Shown: in pieces, positions 1-6,778 of the stretch | Layout of the letters: each line of letters begins with the position of its first letter | Numbering within the stretch: the stretch's first letter is position 1 | Assembly (NCBI GenBank): GCA_964450355.1 | Contig: CAYVDH010000175.1 | Coordinates: forward strand, 1 to 7,583 | Direction: 5' to 3' | DNA length: 7,583 nt | Origin: CAYVDH01 sp964450355 | Lineage (GTDB): Bacteria > Bacteroidota > Bacteroidia > NS11-12g > UBA955 | The notes under the pieces: model-generated | What the model was told of the DNA's origin: nothing | Databases searched by the model: none | The model's input: only the letters and a program-made list of their open reading frames with translations | Translations under genes and position numbers: made by a program

Positions 1-3000
1 TTATTTTATTATTTCCAGTTTTATTGTTTTCACAAAAATCAAAAAGCACTAAAGATGAAACCAAAAAAAATGAAAATAACCCCAGTAAAACTGTAATAAA
101 CAGTTTAACCTTCAGAGAAATTGGACCAGCAGTTACTTCGGGTAGAATTAGTGATATCGCTGTAAATCCTAAAAACAAATTCATTTGGTATATCGCAGCA
201 GCGAGTGGTGGTGTATGGAAAACTGAAAATGCAGGAACTAGTTTTTATCCAATATTTGATCAACAAGGTAGCTTTTCTATTGGCTGCATAAAAATTGACC
301 CTAATAATGAGCATACCATATGGGTAGGAACCGGTGAAAACAACAACCAAAGAAGTGTAGCTTATGGTGATGGTATTTATAAATCTGAAGACGATGGAAA
401 AACATGGAAAAACATGGGATTAAAAAACAGTGAACACATAGGTATGATTGCTATTGACCCCAATAATTCAAATACAGTATATGTTGCTGCCTACGGACCT
501 TTGTGGAATTCAGGGGGTGACAGAGGAATTTATAAAACAACTGATGGTGGAACCACTTGGCAAAGAGTCTTATTTGTAAGTGATAACACTGGATTCAATG
601 AAATATACATTGACCCTAAAAACTCCAATACATTGTATGCCACAGCTCATCAAAGAAGACGACACGAGTGGACTTACATCAGTGGTGGTCCTGAATCTGC
701 TTTGTATAAAAGTACCGATTATGGAGTGACTTGGAATAAGTTAACCAATGGATTACCAAGTGGTGATTTAGGAAGAATTGCTTTAACAATTTCATCTGTA
801 AATTCTGATTATGTTTATGCCATGATAGAGGAACAAGGTTTATACTTGTCAAAAAACAGGGGAGCAAGTTTTGTGAAACAATCAGGGCATAATACTGCAG
901 GTAATTATTACATGGAATTATTTTCAGATCCCAAAGATATCAATACCATTTATTCCATGAACACTTGGGCAATGGTGAGTACAGATGCTGGAAAAACTTT
1001 TAATGGCATGGGTGAAAAAAACAAACATGTAGATAATCATGCTTTGTGGATAGATGAAGAAAATACGGATCATAAATTAATGGGTTGTGATGGCGGCTTA
1101 TACGAAACATGGGATAATTGTAAAACTTGGAATTATAAATCGAACTTACCAATCACTCAATTTTACAGAGTAAGTGTTGACAATGCATTGCCATTTTATA
1201 ACATTTATGGAGGAACTCAAGATAATAACACTTTAGGGGGGCCGTCAAGGACTTTAAGTGCAAGCGGAATTCATAATTATGATTGGTTTGTAACGGTTGG
1301 AGGCGATGGATTTAAAACCGTAATAGATACTAAAGACCCTAATACTGTCTATTCACAATGGCAATATGGAGGATTGATTAGATACAATAAAGTTACTGGA
1401 GAAGCTTTAGATATTAAACCTCAAGAAAAACCAGGAGAAGCCGCATACAGATTCAATTGGGATGCTCCGTTACATCTAAGTTATCACAACCTTCAAACCT
1501 TGTATTTTGCAGCACAAAAAGTATTTAAAAGTACCGACAAAGGAAATACTTGGACAGTGATTAGCGAAGATTTAAGCAGGGGAATAGACAGAAATAAATT
1601 GCCTGTTATGGGTAAGGTATGGAGTATAGATGCTGTTGCAAAAAATCAATCAACTAGTATTTATGGCAATATTACAGCTTTTGCTGAGTCCCCATTAGAT
1701 GCCAATATTTTGTATGCAGGAACTGATGATGGATTAATTCATTTTACAAATAATGGTGGTAAAACTTGGACAAAATACTCGTCATTTTCAGGAGTACCGA
1801 ATCAAGTATTAGTTCAAAATATTTATGCCTCAAAACACGATAAAAATTCAGTCTATGCAGTATTCAATAACCATAGAAATGGAGATTTTAAACCTTACCT
1901 TTTAAAATCAATTGACAATGGAAAAACTTGGCAAGCCATTCAAAATAATTTACCTGAAAGAGGCTCAGTACAATGCTTAGCTGAAGATCATAATGTTGCA
2001 GATTTGTTGTTTGTTGGTACTGAGTTTGGTGCTTATTGCAGCATCAACAAAGGTCAAAACTGGGAAAAATTAGGAAGTAATTTACCAACCATCATGGTAA
2101 AAGAAATAGCAATTCAAGAAAGAGAAAACGACCTTGTATTAGGTACATTTGGCAGAGGATTTTGGATTTTAGATGATTATTCTCCCCTTAAACAGTTAAA
2201 TGAATTAAACAGTAAAATAAATACTGATAAATTAAGTGTTTTTAATATCAAAGATGGTAAAGTATTTATTCCTTCAACTCCACTTGGACACAAAGGAAAA
2301 TCTTTTCAAGGTGAAAGTTTTTACAATGCTCCTAATCCTGCAATAGGAGTGACAGTATCTTATTATTTAAATCAAGATGTTAAAACCTTAAAAGAAATTA
2401 GAATTGAAAAAGAAAAATCAACAGTAAATGATTTTTATCCAAGCAAAGACAGCATTGTATTAGAACAAAAGGAAGAATCACCATATGTATTAGCATGGAT
2501 AAAAGATAACAATGGTCAATTAATTAAAACCATTAAAATGCCTGCAAATAAAGGGTTTTATAGATTGGTATGGGATGGCAGAATGAATACTAACAGTCCT
2601 GTTTCTTTTTATACTCCTAATCCAGATAATCCTTATGAAAGCGAAGAAAAAGGTCCTTTTGCTATTCCTGGTGAATACAATATAGAATTTAATTTATTTC
2701 ATCAAAATACTTGGACAAAAATTGGAGAATCTTATAAATTTAACCTTAAATCATTATTTGAAACTGAGATTAGTAAAAATGAAAGCTTTAATAAAGAATT
2801 AAAGGAAACAAGAAGAGTAGTTTTGGGAGTGAATCAATATTGTCATGAAATAAATAACAAATTGACCTACATAAAAGTGCTTCAATTAAGTAACAACTTA
2901 AAGGCTAATGGCCTATTAAAAGTAGCTATCTCATTAAACAATGAAATCTTGTTAGAATTAGGTGGTGACCATGTTTTATCATCTCACGAGTTTGAAACAT

Positions 3001-3227
3001 TGCCAGGCATTGTTGGGTCCATGGAAGGAATCGTTTGGAATTTATGGTCAACAACTCAATTGACTACAAACACTTACATAGAAAAATTAAAGGAAATCAC
3101 TTTAAAATTCGATACAGTATATGCCAAAGCTGAAAAACTAATGTCTATAATGAGTGAACTTGATAAAGAATTAGAAAACTTAAAATTGCCTTATACTCCA
3201 GGGAGATTCCCTGTTTGGAATAAATAA
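1..3227 (+). CDS. Exported BNR/Asp-box beta-propeller protein, sortilin/VPS10-like (5' partial)
   Basis: The frame is open from position 3, giving 1074 visible residues. The first codons read LLFPVLLFSQKS, the end of a hydrophobic signal peptide with likely cleavage at S|Q, so the true start is left of the window. The TTG at 24 lies inside this signal and is not the start. The mature protein is a run of propeller blades carrying Asp-box motifs of the S/T-x-D-x-G-x-T-W type: numbered from the TTG codon, GVWKTENAGTSF (~63), GIYKSEDDGKTW (~117), GIYKTTDGGTTW (~168), ALYKSTDYGVTW (~226), KVFKSTDKGNTW (~499), TNNGGKTW (~575) and LLKSIDNGKTW (~626), closing with FGRGFWILDDYS (~709). A FlgD-like Ig segment (GFYRLVWDGR, ~844) follows, then a helical C-terminal region ending TPGRFPVW. 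Such proteins are often labelled glycosyl hydrolase, but no catalytic site is recognisable; binding or scaffolding is equally likely. No type IX secretion sorting domain is evident at the C-terminus. Family call is firm, function unknown. Confidence 0.88.
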   Translation, partial: ILLFPVLLFSQKSKSTKDETKKNENNPSKTVINSLTFREIGPAVTSGRISDIAVNPKNKFIWYIAAASGGVWKTENAGTSFYPIFDQQGSFSIGCIKIDPNNEHTIWVGTGENNNQRSVAYGDGIYKSEDDGKTWKNMGLKNSEHIGMIAIDPNNSNTVYVAAYGPLWNSGGDRGIYKTTDGGTTWQRVLFVSDNTGFNEIYIDPKNSNTLYATAHQRRRHEWTYISGGPESALYKSTDYGVTWNKLTNGLPSGDLGRIALTISSVNSDYVYAMIEEQGLYLSKNRGASFVKQSGHNTAGNYYMELFSDPKDINTIYSMNTWAMVSTDAGKTFNGMGEKNKHVDNHALWIDEENTDHKLMGCDGGLYETWDNCKTWNYKSNLPITQFYRVSVDNALPFYNIYGGTQDNNTLGGPSRTLSASGIHNYDWFVTVGGDGFKTVIDTKDPNTVYSQWQYGGLIRYNKVTGEALDIKPQEKPGEAAYRFNWDAPLHLSYHNLQTLYFAAQKVFKSTDKGNTWTVISEDLSRGIDRNKLPVMGKVWSIDAVAKNQSTSIYGNITAFAESPLDANILYAGTDDGLIHFTNNGGKTWTKYSSFSGVPNQVLVQNIYASKHDKNSVYAVFNNHRNGDFKPYLLKSIDNGKTWQAIQNNLPERGSVQCLAEDHNVADLLFVGTEFGAYCSINKGQNWEKLGSNLPTIMVKEIAIQERENDLVLGTFGRGFWILDDYSPLKQLNELNSKINTDKLSVFNIKDGKVFIPSTPLGHKGKSFQGESFYNAPNPAIGVTVSYYLNQDVKTLKEIRIEKEKSTVNDFYPSKDSIVLEQKEESPYVLAWIKDNNGQLIKTIKMPANKGFYRLVWDGRMNTNSPVSFYTPNPDNPYESEEKGPFAIPGEYNIEFNLFHQNTWTKIGESYKFNLKSLFETEISKNESFNKELKETRRVVLGVNQYCHEINNKLTYIKVLQLSNNLKANGLLKVAISLNNEILLELGGDHVLSSHEFETLPGIVGSMEGIVWNLWSTTQLTTNTYIEKLKEITLKFDTVYAKAEKLMSIMSELDKELENLKLPYTPGRFPVWNK

Positions 3228-3381
3228 AATCACTGTTTGTTGATGATTAATTTTTGAGAAAATTGATTGTTAATATTGTTTGTGGATGAACATGTTTAAC
3301 GATTGTAAATATTAGATAGAATAATGTATTTGGATACTTTATGTTGTGTTTTTTTGTTTTTCCATCTATTTTTAGATTTTT

Positions 3382-3412
3382 TTTGTTTTTCCAAATTTTA
3401 AGTTTATTTTTG
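3382..3412 (+). promoter_or_regulatory. Bacteroidota-type promoter for the tRNA
   Basis: A TTTG element at 3382-3385 and TATTTTTG at 3405-3412 are separated by 19 bases. The second matches the Bacteroidota -7 consensus TAnnTTTG exactly, and the arrangement fits the known -33/-7 promoter of this phylum. Transcription would begin a few bases after 3412, leaving a short 5' leader before the mature tRNA end at 3432. The region is T-rich, so the TTTG half alone carries little weight. Confidence 0.6.
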
Positions 3413-3431
3413 CACCCTCGAAACCAAAAAA

Positions 3432-3506
3432 GGGAGCTTAGCTCAGCTGGTTCAGAGCATCTCGTTTACACCGAGAGGGTCGGGGGTTCGAACCCCTCAG
3501 CTCCCA
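3432..3506 (+). tRNA. tRNA-Val (anticodon UAC)
   Basis: A full 75-nt cloverleaf can be folded by hand. The acceptor stem pairs GGGAGCT (3432-3438) with AGCTCCC (3499-3505). The D arm is GCTC/GAGC (3441-3444 with 3455-3458). The anticodon stem TCTCG/CGAGA encloses the loop TTTACAC (3465-3471), with anticodon TAC at 3467-3469. The T arm is GGGGG/CCCTC (3482-3486 with 3494-3498) around TTCGAAC, with one G-U pair. The discriminator is A3506. CCA is not encoded (ACAAA follows), so it must be added by CCA-adding enzyme. UAC reads GUA and, by wobble, other valine codons. It is a single tRNA with its own promoter and terminator, not part of a visible tRNA cluster. Confidence 0.96.
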
Positions 3507-3514
3507 CAAAAACT

Positions 3515-3548
3515 AAAAAGATCTTCATACAATGGAGGTCTTTTTTTT
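3515..3548 (+). terminator. Intrinsic terminator of the tRNA-Val unit
   Basis: The left arm 3515-3526 (AAAAAGATCTTC) pairs over 12 positions with 3534-3545 (GGAGGTCTTTTT), including two G-U pairs, around a 7-nt loop. The right arm runs into a tract of eight T at 3541-3548. It starts 9 bases after the tRNA discriminator, so the tRNA is transcribed alone. Confidence 0.85.
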
Positions 3549-3744
3549 GCTTTAAATGATGTCCATTTTTTTAAATGGAAGGAGGAAGGAACAAGTTAAA
3601 TAGTTGTGGAGTAAGCATATATTTTAGCAAGTCTAAATAAGAATAAATTAATATCTCTGATACAGGATTAAGCATAAAAGTCAATTTGTTTTCATTTTTG
3701 AATTGAAATGAACTAGATGTTAAGTTAAGTTTAAAATAATATTA

Positions 3745-3777
3745 TTGTAACTAATCCGTAACAATTTAGTAACATTA
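3745..3777 (+). promoter_or_regulatory. Three 11-bp-phased GTAAC direct repeats upstream of pit (Pho-box-like)
   Basis: GTAAC occurs at 3747, 3758 and 3769, with a spacing of exactly 11 bp each time. The repeat units can be written TTGTAAC-taat, CCGTAAC-aatt and TAGTAAC-atta, i.e. 7 bases plus a 4-base spacer. One-turn direct repeats of this 7+4 form are the known geometry of PhoB boxes in proteobacteria, and PhoP boxes of Bacillus are similar. The site is 22-54 bases before the start of a phosphate transporter gene. That a PhoB-family regulator binds here is inference; the exact periodicity is observed. Confidence 0.55.
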
Positions 3778-3783
3778 AAAATT

Positions 3784-3791
3784 CAATATTG
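3784..3791 (+). promoter_or_regulatory. Candidate -7 element of pit
   Basis: CAATATTG followed by CA resembles TAnnTTTG at six of eight positions. It lies 14 bp (start to start) after the last TAAC core of the repeat array. If real, transcription would begin within a few bases of the ATG at 3799, making a leaderless or nearly leaderless message. There is no TTTG at the normal -33 distance, as would be expected for an activator-dependent promoter. Weak on its own. Confidence 0.3.
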
Positions 3792-3798
3792 CAGCATT

Positions 3799-5184
3799 AT
3801 GTTTGGATTAGAAACTTCACTTGCTGTATTATTGATAATTTCGATAGCAGCTGTCTGTATTTTTGAATTCGTTAATGGTTTTCATGATACAGCAAATGCG
3901 GTAGCAACCGTAATTTATACTGGAACCCTTAAACCAAGTTATGCAGTAGTATGGTCAGGCTTTTGTAATTTCTTAGGTTTAATGATAGGTGTGGGTAGTG
4001 GATTAAAAGTAGCTATGGGAATAGTTGATTTATTGCCACTTGCTGATTTGGCTTCTGTCAATCTTTATGATGGAGTGTTCATGGTCATTAGTATTCTTAT
4101 TGGTGCCATCATTTGGAATGTTGGAACTTGGTATTTTGGAATCCCATGTTCAAGTTCTCATACTTTAATTGGTTCAATATTAGGAGCTGGAATAGTGTTC
4201 TTTCTAACTCATCAGGGAGTTAGTAATGTAAACTGGAGAAAAGCCTCTGAGATTGGAATGTCATTATTAATTTCTCCTATGTTTGGGTTTGCTTGTTCCA
4301 TCATTTTAATGTTTGTTGGACGGCAAATATTCAAAAAAGGAGAAAGAAAATTTATTTTCAAAGAACCAGTACAAGGTTCAGTTCCTCCAACATGGTTGAG
4401 AGCTATATTAGTGACAACTTGTACTGGAGTTAGTTATTTCCACGGAAGTAACGATGGTCAAAAGGGAGTAGGTTTAGTATTGATTATATTGATGGCATTT
4501 TTTCCATTGCAATACGCTTTAACTCCTAATTACAATGACAACAATTCTATGGCTTCCATTGTTGCGATGGAGCAAGCATTAATTAAAGACAACAAAGTTG
4601 ATTTAGTAACTGAATTGAATAAAACAAAAGAAGCTATAGTTGCTCATCAATTAAAACCTGAGAAAAAAGAAAAATTTGAAGTTAGAAAAACATTAACAAA
4701 ACTGACAAAAAGAATTAAAGAAGAACTTACTGTTAATGATGCAACAATGAGTAAAGGTACAAAAAAAGTACTTAAAGAGGAATCCAAAAAACTTAAAACA
4801 TATTTTATATTAGAACCAAGTGATATTTATTGGGTGATGATCATGATTGCTTTAAGCATTGGAATTGGTACCATGATAGGTTGGAAAAGAATAGTAGTAA
4901 CCATAGGCGAAAAAATTGGTAAAAGACACATGACCTATGCGGAAGGAGCTACTGCCGAGATAGTTGCAGCTGGTACCATTGGATTAAGCACAGGATTTGG
5001 ACTTCCAGTATCTACTACACACGTTTTATCAAGTGGTGTTGCCGGTGCAATGACTGCCTCTAAGGGGGTTAAAAATTTACAAGCTGGAACCATCAAAAGC
5101 ATTGCTCTTGCTTGGTTATTAACCTTGCCAGTAACCATGATTTTATCTGGTTTATTTTACTGGATTTTCAGATTGTTCCTTTAA
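3799..5184 (+). CDS. pit: PitA-like low-affinity inorganic phosphate symporter
   Basis: This 461-aa inner-membrane protein closely follows the E. coli PitA pattern. The PiT signature GFHDTANAVATVIYTG is at residues 27-42 and is mirrored in the second half by the HGSNDGQKGVGLV segment (~215-227). The paired SSSHTLIG (118-125) and VSTTHVLSSGVAG (404-416) motifs mark the inverted repeat of the fold. The halves are joined by a charged, lysine-rich cytoplasmic loop at about residues 248-341, and the protein ends in a hydrophobic helix. The family imports phosphate, often as a metal-phosphate complex, with protons, and also lets arsenate in. The ATG at 3799 is the only reasonable start: the first membrane helix begins at once and the next Met is far inside. 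No Shine-Dalgarno site precedes it. Its own terminator follows, so it is probably monocistronic. No DUF47/PhoU-like partner gene, often found next to pit in other bacteria, is adjacent. Confidence 0.96.
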   Translation: MFGLETSLAVLLIISIAAVCIFEFVNGFHDTANAVATVIYTGTLKPSYAVVWSGFCNFLGLMIGVGSGLKVAMGIVDLLPLADLASVNLYDGVFMVISILIGAIIWNVGTWYFGIPCSSSHTLIGSILGAGIVFFLTHQGVSNVNWRKASEIGMSLLISPMFGFACSIILMFVGRQIFKKGERKFIFKEPVQGSVPPTWLRAILVTTCTGVSYFHGSNDGQKGVGLVLIILMAFFPLQYALTPNYNDNNSMASIVAMEQALIKDNKVDLVTELNKTKEAIVAHQLKPEKKEKFEVRKTLTKLTKRIKEELTVNDATMSKGTKKVLKEESKKLKTYFILEPSDIYWVMIMIALSIGIGTMIGWKRIVVTIGEKIGKRHMTYAEGATAEIVAAGTIGLSTGFGLPVSTTHVLSSGVAGAMTASKGVKNLQAGTIKSIALAWLLTLPVTMILSGLFYWIFRLFL

Positions 5185-5205
5185 TTTAAATTTTAATTTA
5201 TTGTT

Positions 5206-5238
5206 AAAGTCCTGTTATTTCTTAACAGGACTTTTTTT
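5206..5238 (+). terminator. Intrinsic terminator of pit
   Basis: A perfect 12-bp stem, AAAGTCCTGTTA (5206-5217) with TAACAGGACTTT (5223-5234), encloses a 5-nt loop TTTCT. It ends in seven T at 5232-5238 and lies 22 bases after the pit stop codon. Strong terminator, probably separating pit from the porin gene. Confidence 0.93.
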
Positions 5239-5428
5239 ATTTACTTAAAAAAAGTTTCTTAATATTTTCTTTATTGTTATCTAATTTATTCGTTTTAATT
5301 TATTGTAAAATCTGAATTAAAACTATGTAAGTTATAGTTATCTTATCATGAGTTTTGCCCATAATTAGTTAATATTTGTCATTTCAAATGTTAAATTAAA
5401 GTTAAAATTATTATAACAATAATATACA
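5239..5428 (+). other. AT-rich intergenic stretch upstream of the porin gene
   Basis: There is no coding potential and no RNA gene here that I can recognise. GTTAAA occurs at 5390 and again at 5401, 11 bp apart. AGTTAAAAT (5400-5408) followed by TATTATAAC (5409-5417) echoes AGTTTAAAAT (3728-3737) and TATTGTAAC (3743-3751) upstream of pit. GAGTTTTG at 5350-5357 is a one-mismatch match to the Bacteroidota -7 element and could be an alternative, more distant promoter. Confidence 0.35.
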
Positions 5429-5450
5429 ATTAACAATTACATAACAATAC
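5420..5450 (+). promoter_or_regulatory. 11-bp-phased TAAC repeats upstream of the porin gene (Pho-box-like)
   Basis: TAACAAT occurs at 5431-5437 and 5442-5448, exactly 11 bp apart. A degenerate copy (TAAT) lies one further period upstream at 5420. Another TAACAAT at 5414-5420 is out of phase by about half a turn. The spacing and core match the array upstream of pit. That both genes are phosphate-uptake genes supports a shared regulator, inferred to be of the PhoB family. The surrounding DNA is very rich in A and T, so chance copies of TAACA are a real concern. Confidence 0.45.
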
Positions 5451-5455
5451 AGCCT

Positions 5456-5463
5456 TTGTTTTG
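5456..5463 (+). promoter_or_regulatory. Candidate -7 element of the porin gene
   Basis: TTGTTTTG followed by CA differs from TAnnTTTG at one position. It begins 14 bp after the last TAAC core at 5442, the same distance as the corresponding pair upstream of pit. There is no TTTG at the -33 distance; the repeat array occupies that place. A start just downstream would give a leader of roughly 15-20 bases before the ATG at 5486. Confidence 0.35.
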
Positions 5464-5485
5464 CATTTAAATTAACAAAAAGGAA

Positions 5486-6679
5486 ATGATAAATTTATTT
5501 AAGACAGGGATAATCATGGTATTTGTTTGCATCTTTACAAATACTATTCAGGCAAGTAACCCAAAACCCAAAAAAAACATTTCATTTACAACAGATGACA
5601 GCAGTTTTCAGATTAATTTCAGATTTAGAATGCAAAACAGAGCAGGTGTAAATACTATTTCAGAGAAAGATTTAAGTACAAGAGATTGGGAAATGAGAGT
5701 TAGAAGATTGCGTTTAAGAATGGATGGTTTTGTAGTTGATCCAAGATTAACCTATTACATTCAATTATCATTCACTAGAGGAGATATGGATTGGAGTGAT
5801 GCTGAAGCTTCAAAAATCAATGTGGCACCTAATCCAGTTAGAGATGCTATGGTGTATTTTAAACCAAATAAAAATTTAACATTTGGTTTTGGTCAAGGAA
5901 AACTCCCAGGTAATAGACAAAGGGTAATTTCATCTGGTGAACAACAATTTGTAGATAGATCAATTGTAAATGCTACCTTAACTTTAGATAGAGATTTTGG
6001 TTTTTTTACAACTTATGAATTGCCTGTAAAAAAATCAGTTGTTATTGCAAAAGCTGCAATTTCACAAGGTGAAGGAAGACAAAATGTAGTAAGCAATAAT
6101 TTTGGATTGGCTTATACTGGAAGACTAGAATTTTTGCCTTTTGGACAATTCACTAATAAAGGAGATTATTTTGAAGGTGATTTAGAAAGAGAGAAAAAAC
6201 CCAAATTATCCATCGCTGGAGGATATTCATTTAATGACCATGCTGCTCGAACTGGGGGTCAATTGGGTAAAGACTTACCTAAAGCATACAACATCAATTC
6301 TATTTTAGCAGATTTTGTATTTAAATACAGGGGCATTGCAATTTCTTCTGAGTACATTCAAAGAGAATCAAACCAACCTTTTATTCCAAGTTCATTTTCG
6401 GGGAATTATATCTACACAGGTTTTGGACTTAATCATCAATTGAGCTATTGTTTCAAAAGTTTTTGGGAATTAGCTGCAAGGTATTCAACATTACAAGCCG
6501 ATGTAAATACGCAATACAAAGCTCAGAAACAAGACGAAATTTGGTTAGGTGTAACTAAATATCTAAACAAACACAGAACAAAACTTCAATTCAATGTCAT
6601 TTATGCCGATAAAAGAGTGATTTACTCAACACCATCAAAGAATTTTAGTGCATTTTTTCAAATAGAATTGGGAATTTAA
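5486..6679 (+). CDS. Outer-membrane porin, OprO/OprP phosphate-selective type
   Basis: The 397-aa protein begins with a signal peptide: K6 in the n-region, a hydrophobic stretch IIMVFVCIF at 9-17, and likely cleavage after IQA at about residue 23. The mature part looks like a beta-barrel, with alternating aromatic and polar residues and many basic residues. Blocks typical of the Porin_O_P family are present: EMRVRRLRLRMDGFV (69-83), a YYIQLSF strand after it, KNLTFGFGQGKLPGNRQR, and FVDRSIVNATLTLDRDFGFF. It ends in a strand, FFQIELGI. Such porins form anion channels that admit phosphate or polyphosphate; selectivity cannot be read here, but a pit gene directly upstream supports phosphate. The ATG at 5486 is preferred over the ATG at 5516 because the shorter form loses the basic n-region; AAGGA lies close before it. 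It stands between two terminators, so it is its own unit. Confidence 0.88.
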   Translation: MINLFKTGIIMVFVCIFTNTIQASNPKPKKNISFTTDDSSFQINFRFRMQNRAGVNTISEKDLSTRDWEMRVRRLRLRMDGFVVDPRLTYYIQLSFTRGDMDWSDAEASKINVAPNPVRDAMVYFKPNKNLTFGFGQGKLPGNRQRVISSGEQQFVDRSIVNATLTLDRDFGFFTTYELPVKKSVVIAKAAISQGEGRQNVVSNNFGLAYTGRLEFLPFGQFTNKGDYFEGDLEREKKPKLSIAGGYSFNDHAARTGGQLGKDLPKAYNINSILADFVFKYRGIAISSEYIQRESNQPFIPSSFSGNYIYTGFGLNHQLSYCFKSFWELAARYSTLQADVNTQYKAQKQDEIWLGVTKYLNKHRTKLQFNVIYADKRVIYSTPSKNFSAFFQIELGI

Positions 6680-6702
6680 TACCATTGTAACTCCTTTAAA
6701 AT

Positions 6703-6740
6703 AAAAGGAAATGTAACAAAATTTGACATTTCCTTTTTTT
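6703..6740 (+). terminator. Intrinsic terminator of the porin gene
   Basis: AAAAGGAAATGT (6703-6714) pairs perfectly over 12 bp with ACATTTCCTTTT (6726-6737) around an 11-nt loop, and the T tract runs from 6734 to 6740. It lies 23 bases after the stop codon. It insulates the arsR unit from the porin gene. Confidence 0.85.
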
Positions 6741-6746
6741 ATTTAT

Positions 6747-6770
6747 AATATTATCGTAATATTGCAATAT
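6747..6770 (+). promoter_or_regulatory. Overlapping palindromes before arsR: likely ArsR operator and promoter
   Basis: Two inverted repeats overlap. AATATTA-tcg-TAATATT occupies 6747-6763, and the perfect 12-bp palindrome ATATTGCAATAT occupies 6759-6770. A third reading is the 16-bp imperfect palindrome ATCGTAAT/ATTGCAAT at 6753-6768, pairing six of eight positions per half. TAATATTG at 6757-6764 is a one-mismatch -7 element, so a bound repressor would cover the promoter. ArsR/SmtB repressors are known to bind such AT-rich imperfect palindromes over their own promoters. The assignment rests on position and symmetry. Confidence 0.55.
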
Positions 6771-6778
6771 AAAAATAT

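Noticed and set aside
24..26. TTG as start codon of the large propeller gene
   Set aside because: The same frame is open to the window edge and encodes the hydrophobic core of a signal peptide before this codon, so the gene begins further left.
105..867. Two short minus-strand open frames (105-350 and 679-867)
   Set aside because: They are antisense to the propeller gene, with no plausible protein features.
3249..3264. Hairpin AATTTT-TGAG-AAAATT as a terminator of the propeller gene
   Set aside because: The stem is six A-T pairs with no T tract after it. I see no convincing terminator between 3228 and 3381.
3341..3559. A 72-codon open frame on the + strand
   Set aside because: It runs through the tRNA-Val gene and its promoter and terminator; the protein has no recognisable features and is composed of T-tract phenylalanines and tRNA sequence.
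3563..3578. Hairpin CCATTT-TTTT-AAATGG
   Set aside because: A short stem with no T tract following on either strand; probably chance in AT-rich DNA. The rest of 3579-3727 shows nothing I can name.
3556..3603. Tiny open frame of 15 codons beginning ATGATG
   Set aside because: Too short, no conserved features, and directly after a terminator with no promoter visible.
4935..5138. Minus-strand open frame of 67 codons
   Set aside because: It is the antisense of the conserved second PiT signature region; its length comes from the constrained coding sequence on the other strand.
5516..5518. Alternative ATG for the porin, with AGGGA five bases upstream
   Set aside because: It would remove the only basic residue of the signal peptide n-region, giving a poorer export signal; the ATG at 5486 fits better.
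6684..6717. Two further GTAAC copies (6686 and 6713) between the porin and arsR as a third Pho box
   Set aside because: They are 27 bp apart, not on the 11-bp period, and one lies in the terminator hairpin. They show that single TAAC copies are common here.
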